Source of the DNA: Flavobacteriales bacterium
Lineage (GTDB): Bacteria; Bacteroidota; Bacteroidia; Flavobacteriales; UA16
Length of the DNA: 5,631 bases
Assembly: GCA_002683735.1 (NCBI GenBank)
Contig: NYTZ01000040.1
Location: 1-5,631 of the forward strand
Direction: 5' to 3'
In this document: positions 1-4,246 of the stretch, piece after piece
Layout: each line of letters opens with the position of its first letter
Numbering within the stretch: the stretch's first letter is position 1
Translations under genes and position numbers: made by a program
Notes under the pieces: model-generated
Seen by the model: only the letters and a program-made list of their open reading frames with translations
What the model was told of the DNA's origin: nothing
Databases searched by the model: none

Positions 1-862
1 AGGCGGTGTCCCTATTGTCGGTGACGGGCGGCAGGTTGACCGTTCCGTTTTCCACCTTGTCATACATCGTTTGCATGAACTGCTTGATGTGCTCTTTCTC
101 GTCGTCGGTGTTGTTGAGTCCACCGCCGAAGCCCCCAGTGCCATCCGAGGCGAACTGTTGATCGAGGAACGCTTTCATGCGACGCATCGGATCGAGCTCA
201 TTTTCAGGATGATACACCGATGCGTTGGCAAAAGCGGTTTCGCCTTCTCCGATGAAGGTGACGGTCGGAGCAAAGAAGTTGCCAGCGTATCTCGCGCCGT
301 AATCCGGGTGCTCACTGTGGTTGAGGAGCGGGAGGGATCCGCCAATGCCATTGCCCACGAACCAGGTATCGGTGGCCTTGTAGCCGCCGTGACGCCGCAG
401 GTACTCAAACAAGGTGGGCTGAAGCGGGCGTTGCTTGAGTCCTTGGCCGCCCGGCGTGCCGCCTTGGACAAGGGAGTTAATGCCCACAAAGTGGCCGGCG
501 CTCAGGGCACTGACCTCTGCAAAAGTGGTGCCGATGGACTCCAGAGACTGGGGCAGGATGGCCGGAATGGGGTTGATGCCGCCCACACCCGTACCGTAAA
601 CGATTTTGGCCGCAGGTGCCTCCCCGGAGAGGAGATTGTACATGATGTTGCCCGGGTAGGGCTCCCCTTGGCTGTCGTCCACATAACGGCGCAGGATGCT
701 TTCCTGCTGCCGTACCCCGCCAGCAAAGGCCACCATCACCACGTGGTCGGTCATGCGCCGTCCTGACGCGGCAAAGAGGCGGCCGCTGGGCAAAATCACG
801 GGGGCGACTGCGGCCCCGGCGGTGGCGAGGCCGCTCTTTTTCAGGAATGTTCTTCGCTTCAT
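1..862 (-). CDS. Tat-exported protein, DUF1501/alkaline-phosphatase-like (C-terminus beyond left edge)
   Basis: An uninterrupted frame reads leftward from the ATG at 862 to the window edge, giving 287 residues with no stop; the C-terminus is missing. The N-terminus is a textbook twin-arginine signal: KRRTFLK at residues 2-8, followed by a short apolar segment (about 11-24) and a polar region around 33-36. The mature part starts with a beta-strand and glycine turn, VVMVAFAGGVR (41-51). It continues with HFVGINS (124-130), PTLFEYLRR (149-157) and TDTWFVGNGIG (164-174), an order reminiscent of DUF1501 and sulfatase-type alkaline-phosphatase-fold proteins. That family assignment is inference; the Tat signal is seen directly. 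The usual metal-binding Asp of the first strand (as in DGG) is Ala47 here, so catalysis is doubtful. The start lies 2 bases after the stop of the upstream lipoprotein gene, implying co-transcription and probably translational coupling. The protein is likely folded in the cytoplasm, perhaps with a cofactor, and exported. Confidence 0.8.
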   Translation of the reverse strand, partial: MKRRTFLKKSGLATAGAAVAPVILPSGRLFAASGRRMTDHVVMVAFAGGVRQQESILRRYVDDSQGEPYPGNIMYNLLSGEAPAAKIVYGTGVGGINPIPAILPQSLESIGTTFAEVSALSAGHFVGINSLVQGGTPGGQGLKQRPLQPTLFEYLRRHGGYKATDTWFVGNGIGGSLPLLNHSEHPDYGARYAGNFFAPTVTFIGEGETAFANASVYHPENELDPMRRMKAFLDQQFASDGTGGFGGGLNNTDDEKEHIKQFMQTMYDKVENGTVNLPPVTDNRDTA

Positions 863-864
863 GC

Positions 865-1359
865 TCAGTAGTGGAGGTATTCCTCGCTCAGGGCAAAGGC
901 GGTGTAAATGAGCTCTGGGGTCAGGTTGGGGTTGGACGTGATGTTATTGCGCATCCACGTGTGTTCCGCCTGGGTGGGATGGCGAACGAGAAAGCGGACG
1001 TAGGTGTCGTTGATGAACCCGTCCGGATTGCTGATGAGCACGCCCGCATCGGGCAATTGAACATTCGGGTTTTGCATGAAGTTTGACACGAGGGCTTCGC
1101 GTGCAACTTCTTGATCTCCAATACTGAAGAATCCCTGCTTTATTTCAAACAGTTCGGCGCTTCCCAAGGCTTCTCCGAAGAGGTCTGCATGCAGGATGGA
1201 GATCCATTGGTCAATGGATTTGACCCGATCTTTGTTTGCATTGTTCGCGCCGATTTCAAGGGGTTGCAACCCATAAGTCACGTCCGGTTCTGGGAGGCAG
1301 GAGGTCCAGGTGGCCACGACGGTCACCCAAATCAAGAGAAAGGGAAATCGGCATGTCAT
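865..1359 (-). CDS. Small lipoprotein with two DUF1549/DUF4214-like helical modules
   Basis: This encodes 164 residues. The N-terminus is a lipoprotein signal: a basic residue at 4, a hydrophobic stretch at 5-18, then W-T-S-C with Cys21 as the likely lipidated residue. The lipobox is loose, as is common in Bacteroidota. The residues after it (C-L-P-E-P-D) are acidic, compatible with surface export. The rest looks helical and contains two related segments. The first, about 49-95, has LHADLFG then a helix and AREALVSNFM. The second, about 116-164, has YVRFLVRHPTQAE, LTPELIY and a terminal ALSEEYLHY. The second follows the pattern seen in the upstream lipoprotein ('R-x-P-x-x-x-E ... S-x-E-Y'). 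The ATG overlaps the upstream stop by 4 bases (ATGA), and the downstream Tat gene begins 2 bases after this stop, so the three genes form one operon. The function is unknown. A role as a surface partner of the other two products is inference from context. Confidence 0.8.
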   Translation of the reverse strand: MTCRFPFLLIWVTVVATWTSCLPEPDVTYGLQPLEIGANNANKDRVKSIDQWISILHADLFGEALGSAELFEIKQGFFSIGDQEVAREALVSNFMQNPNVQLPDAGVLISNPDGFINDTYVRFLVRHPTQAEHTWMRNNITSNPNLTPELIYTAFALSEEYLHY

Positions 1360-2252
1360 TCGAAGTCGGCGTATTCGTCTGAGGTGATGAGCAGGCGCTG
1401 CAGGAGGCGGATGTCTACGTCGGGTCCGACGATGTCCAACCAGGCCGCGGTCTCGGCTCCGTTGATGGGGCGCACCAACAGGCGTTCACCCCACCAACGG
1501 ATGGCATTTTCCCGAAATTCCTGGTCTTCTACGAGCAGTGCCCGAAAGCTGTCCTTGTCCTCAATCAGCGTTCCGAAGAGCATTGAAGGGGCGCTGAATT
1601 CCACTGCAGCGTAAGCTTGTTCGAATTCGGCGTCGGTCGGGTAGCGCCCAAAGAGATCGTCGAACATGGCGTTGACGAAATTGAAGCTGTTCATGTTGAG
1701 GTCATCGTATACCACATTGTCGCAATAGCGGCGGTTGACCTCGGGCCAAGCGATGGTGCCGTCGCGGAATTGGGCGACTGCGGTCACGGTGCGTTCGAGG
1801 CGATCGGCGAGATCGAGGAAGAAGGGGTAAACGAGGCCTCCTGCCAGGCTGTCCTGCAAGGCAAGGAAGCGCTGGAACTCCATCTCGGCGATTATACTTT
1901 CCTCGCTCGCCCCGTCGAGGAAACGGCCGGAGAGGTCGTCCTTAAGTTTCCGGTCGTAGGATTCGAGGTGGGCCTCGTCTCCGCCCATCAGGCGATTCAC
2001 CAGTTCCTGACGGGCTTCCACAGCAAGGTCACCCGCCCGCAAGGCAGTGCGCTCAGCCACGAGTTCATCGGGGAGGGGCTCCCGGCCAATCAGGTCGATG
2101 TAGACCCGGGTCAGGTAGGCATCCACCTTGACCGTGGGCACCCCATCGTAATGGGGGATGGGATTGTCGTCGAAGCGGAGGTCTTCTGGCTGACATCCAG
2201 AGACCATCCAGAGGCCAATTAGCAATGTAAGGGTGTTGCGTGACGCGTTCAT
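1356..2252 (-). CDS. Lipoprotein with three DUF1549/DUF4214-like modules; first gene of operon
   Basis: The preferred start is the ATG at 2252, giving 298 residues. It places a clean lipoprotein signal at the N-terminus: Arg5, a hydrophobic stretch at 8-17, lipobox V-S-G-C with Cys20. An in-frame ATG at 2345 would add 31 basic and proline-rich residues, bury the signal and overlap the divergent gene, so it was rejected. Cys20 is followed by Q-P-E-D, similar to Bacteroidota surface-export signals. Three related segments are visible. Residues 43-100 include RVYIDLIGREPLPDEL, closely resembling the opening of DUF1549. Residues 187-245 include FDDLFGRYPTDAEF. Residues 248-298 include LLVRPINGAETAAWL and the terminal ITSDEYADF. 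DUF1549 occurs in planctomycete proteins next to DUF1501 genes, so the operon context supports the family call. The molecular role is unknown. I see no Shine-Dalgarno sequence, as expected for Bacteroidota. Confidence 0.85.
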   Translation of the reverse strand: MNASRNTLTLLIGLWMVSGCQPEDLRFDDNPIPHYDGVPTVKVDAYLTRVYIDLIGREPLPDELVAERTALRAGDLAVEARQELVNRLMGGDEAHLESYDRKLKDDLSGRFLDGASEESIIAEMEFQRFLALQDSLAGGLVYPFFLDLADRLERTVTAVAQFRDGTIAWPEVNRRYCDNVVYDDLNMNSFNFVNAMFDDLFGRYPTDAEFEQAYAAVEFSAPSMLFGTLIEDKDSFRALLVEDQEFRENAIRWWGERLLVRPINGAETAAWLDIVGPDVDIRLLQRLLITSDEYADFE

Positions 2253-2291
2253 GACAGCAGATGACAAGTTAACGGCTCCCGGTGGCAAAGG

Positions 2292-2324
2292 TTGTCTCCG
2301 TCGCCACCTCGGAGAATACATTTG
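2292..2324 (+). promoter_or_regulatory. Bacteroidota-type promoter (TTG, 22 bases, TACATTTG) for the gene at 2344
   Basis: TACATTTG at 2317-2324 matches the Bacteroidota -7 consensus TAnnTTTG exactly. A TTG at 2292-2294, 22 bases upstream of it, suits the -33 element, whose usual spacing is about 17-23. Transcription would begin near 2330, leaving a leader of only about 13 bases before the ATG at 2344. The element lies in the 91-base divergent gap and points at the downstream gene. The match is seen in the sequence; promoter activity is inferred. Confidence 0.6.
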
Positions 2325-2343
2325 TACCTGAATTCGCAACGTC

Positions 2344-3552
2344 ATGATGTCACCCTTTCGCGCTTCCCTTTTTCTGTGTTTTCTCCTCGTGTCGCTGACG
2401 ACACAAGCCCAACAGGTGCTGGTGCTGTGTGAAGGGGCGCAGGACTTTTATTCTGGTGAAGTGATGGAAGCCCCGCGTCTCGGCCGCTTCGATGCAGCGG
2501 AAGAAGCACCCGAGTTTGAGGTGTTGCACGTGTTTGAAAATCACGCCTTTGCGGTGGACATGGTACTGACAGACGATGGGTCGGAAGCTTACGTATCGGC
2601 CGAAGACACGGTGTACCGGATGGATCTCACGACCGGACAAGTTCTCGCCCAGCAGGCCTTAGAGGGCGCCCGTCAGGTGATGCTGTACGGGGACCGCGTC
2701 TTCGTTACGCGGGGGGACTACGACCCCGAGACCTTTGGATCTGTGGACTTCGACGCTTTTTTGGTGGCACTGGATGCCACGACGCTAAGCTGGGAAGCAG
2801 ACTGGGCTTCCGATGCCCTGAGCGGACCTGCATTTGCATCCGAAGCCATGGCTGTTGTCGATGGGGTGTTGCACATCGGCATCAACAACGCCTTTGCTTG
2901 GGGCGCAGAGGTTGGCATTGTCGGGAGGTTGGACCTAGAAACGGGCGCGTATGACGAAGTGGACCTCGGTCCGGAAGGCCTGAATCCCGTCCACCTGATG
3001 AATATGGGTGATGCAGTGGTCACAGTCAACGCCCGCCAATATGAGGCCACCTCCCTCAGTCGTCTGGCCACTGGGACGGATGCGGTGACGGCCACCGTGG
3101 CAGAAACCACAGCAGGATGCGGTGCCGCAGCACGCTTGGGAGACAACGTGGTTTTTCAGGTCTACGGCGAGGGGGAATTCCGCATCGCGGATGGTGTGGA
3201 CTTGACCAATGCGGGATCATGGCCTGGCAACGGCATGCCTGTGTACAGCATGGCGGTGGCCGAAGACGGCCGATTCTTCCTTGGTAGCACTGATTTTGCT
3301 TCCAGCGGAGACGTGGAGATCCGCGCTGCAGATGGGACCTGGCTCGCCACGGTCAACACCGGGGTGGCTCCCGGCCGCATTGTGGTGGCGCCGGTGTCCA
3401 ATGGCGTTGAGGTCGCAGTGCCTGTGGCTCAGACATCTGAGGTCGTCTTCCGATGCGACATGATGGGCCGTCCGGTGACGTCAGATCAAACTGGACTGCA
3501 AGTGCTGCGCATGGCCGACGGCCGCGTGCTCAAGGTCTACCAAGCCCACTGA
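2344..3552 (+). CDS. Secreted beta-propeller-like protein with T9SS-like C-terminal tail
   Basis: This encodes 402 residues from the ATG at 2344; an adjacent ATG at 2347 is an equally good start. Residues 1-22 form a signal peptide (Arg6, hydrophobic 9-19, likely cleavage after T-T-Q-A), giving a mature start at QQVLVLCEG. The opening (VLVLCEG at 25-31, then a strand ending GRFDA) resembles the first blade of DUF5074/YncE-like surface proteins. Recurrent strand-turn patterns follow: DDGSEAYVS, YRMDLTTGQVL, VGRLDLETG, VAEDGRFFLGS and APGRIVVAP. They fit a beta-propeller, although no blade repeat is exact. The last 30 residues (MMGRPV ... TGLQVLRMADGR ... KVYQAH) resemble the end of a type A T9SS sorting domain but lack its first strands. 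The protein probably acts outside the outer membrane or at the surface; any ligand is unknown. A promoter lies just upstream, and the gene converges on the next one with an 18-base gap. Confidence 0.85.
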   Translation: MMSPFRASLFLCFLLVSLTTQAQQVLVLCEGAQDFYSGEVMEAPRLGRFDAAEEAPEFEVLHVFENHAFAVDMVLTDDGSEAYVSAEDTVYRMDLTTGQVLAQQALEGARQVMLYGDRVFVTRGDYDPETFGSVDFDAFLVALDATTLSWEADWASDALSGPAFASEAMAVVDGVLHIGINNAFAWGAEVGIVGRLDLETGAYDEVDLGPEGLNPVHLMNMGDAVVTVNARQYEATSLSRLATGTDAVTATVAETTAGCGAAARLGDNVVFQVYGEGEFRIADGVDLTNAGSWPGNGMPVYSMAVAEDGRFFLGSTDFASSGDVEIRAADGTWLATVNTGVAPGRIVVAPVSNGVEVAVPVAQTSEVVFRCDMMGRPVTSDQTGLQVLRMADGRVLKVYQAH

Positions 3553-3566
3553 TCGCGGGCAGTTTT
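3544..3566 (+). terminator. Weak hairpin plus T-run at the convergent gene ends
   Basis: GCCC (3544-3547) can pair with GGGC (3557-3560), and the arm is followed by AG and TTTT (3563-3566). The hairpin spans the stop codon of the propeller gene. The stem is only 4 pairs and the loop 9 bases, so this is at best a weak intrinsic terminator. Its position between convergent genes is the main support. Confidence 0.25.
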
Positions 3567-3570
3567 CGGG

Positions 3571-4116
3571 TCATCCAAACAGGGAAGGCACCCCGTAGAA
3601 TTCGGCGGCGGTGTGCAAAATGGAACGCAAAGCCTGGATGGATTCCGGGCTGTCTCCCACTGAGTCAAAATTGAACCACTTTCCGTGGAAGTGCGCGTGG
3701 TCTCCCTCCGTGGCGAGCGCCACGCTGTCTTCGGGCATGGCCATGGCAAGCACCCGACCATTGAGGTGGGGGAGGAAGCGGGCCAGGTACTCGTCGAGTC
3801 CCACGTCCACGGGATAGGTGAATTCGCGTTCCAGCCAGTTTCGTTCCGGGACCCACCGCTCGTCGCGCCACCTCAGCTCCAATTGGGGAACTCGGCTGCG
3901 GACTTGGAGCAGGTGGTCTTCCTGAATCAGGGTGTAGACAGCTCCGGTCTCGGTTTCACGGCGGTAACGAATTCGCACACTGCAGGATACGACTTTCCTG
4001 ACCGGAAACCCCACAGCTGGCAAAAGGGGGGCGCAAGCCCCATAACATGCGGTGTGCAGACCCTTTGACCGGGCTTCAAAAGGCGTTGTTGTGGATGCCG
4101 CCCACATTGCGACCAC
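3571..4116 (-). CDS. Hypothetical protein with HAHFH motif; start uncertain
   Basis: The frame from the only in-frame ATG region (ATG at 4116) to TGA at 3571-3573 gives 181 residues. I do not recognise the family. The body from about residue 46 looks like a real soluble protein: alternating charged and hydrophobic strands (RIRYRRETETG, YTLIQEDHLL, LELRWRDERW), then YPVDVGLDEYLARFLPHL, LAMAMPEDSVALATEGDHAHFHGKWF and a C-terminal helix ending EFYGVPSLFG. The HAHFH cluster (residues 140-144, bases 3685-3699) could bind metal, which is inference. The first 34 residues are rich in Ala and Cys, show no signal peptide and cover a GC-rich hairpin. The true start may therefore be GTG at 4014 (147 residues) or GTG at 3978 (135 residues). 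No promoter-like TAnnTTTG was found near any of these starts. The gene is convergent with the propeller gene and divergent from the beta-helix gene. It may be cytoplasmic. Confidence 0.6.
   Translation of the reverse strand: MVAMWAASTTTPFEARSKGLHTACYGACAPLLPAVGFPVRKVVSCSVRIRYRRETETGAVYTLIQEDHLLQVRSRVPQLELRWRDERWVPERNWLEREFTYPVDVGLDEYLARFLPHLNGRVLAMAMPEDSVALATEGDHAHFHGKWFNFDSVGDSPESIQALRSILHTAAEFYGVPSLFG
4022..4041 (-). other. GC hairpin followed by T4 (possible minus-strand terminator or leader hairpin)
   Basis: GGGGC at 4028-4032 and GCCCC at 4037-4041 form a perfect 5-pair stem around a 4-base loop: GCAA (a GNRA tetraloop) in plus-strand RNA, TTGC in minus-strand RNA. Read on the minus strand, the stem is followed by CC and then TTTT (4025-4022), a short terminator-like tail. 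It lies inside the longest version of the hypothetical gene. If that gene starts at 4014 or 3978, the hairpin would instead be in its leader. Function is not demonstrated. Confidence 0.3.
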
Positions 4117-4246
4117 TTCGATCTATGGTCTTTTGGAGGCGTTTGTCCCATTCGAGTGCCTTTTCCGTGCTGCAGGCAACGTTGAAATTGCCGGTCTTCG
4201 GCAACCTTTTGCTGGCGCAGGCGGTTTGTATGTTGCGTCTTCCACC
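4117..4246 (+). other. Unassigned stretch between divergent genes
   Basis: These 130 bases contain no gene I can defend. The beta-helix frame stays open upstream to a TAA at 4043-4045, but no ATG occurs in that extension, and the signal peptide fixes the start at 4247. On the minus strand a frame ending in TGA at 4076-4078 reads fairly plausibly over its last 50 residues (ending VGGIHNNAF), yet its only ATG lies far away inside the beta-helix gene. No clear TAnnTTTG promoter for the beta-helix gene was found. GACCA (4111-4115) and TGGTC (4126-4130) form a minor inverted repeat at the left border. Confidence 0.4.

Noticed and set aside
71..766. Plus-strand open frame of 231 residues antisense to the Tat protein gene
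   Set aside because: It lies in exact codon register opposite the Tat protein. The minus-strand product has a clear signal and fold-like motifs; the plus-strand reading has no recognisable features.
1617..2222. Plus-strand open frame of 201 residues antisense to the first lipoprotein gene
   Set aside because: It is a codon-register shadow of the lipoprotein. It lacks a signal or motif and has no promoter-like sequence in front.
2253..2345. Longer start of the first lipoprotein at ATG 2345
   Set aside because: It would place 31 basic, proline-rich residues before an intact lipoprotein signal and overlap the start codon of the divergent gene.
4010..4130. tRNA, tmRNA or integron attC-like element
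   Set aside because: No T-loop consensus, no acceptor-stem pairing, no tmRNA ends, and no attC core (GTTRRRY with RYYYAAC) could be found on either strand.
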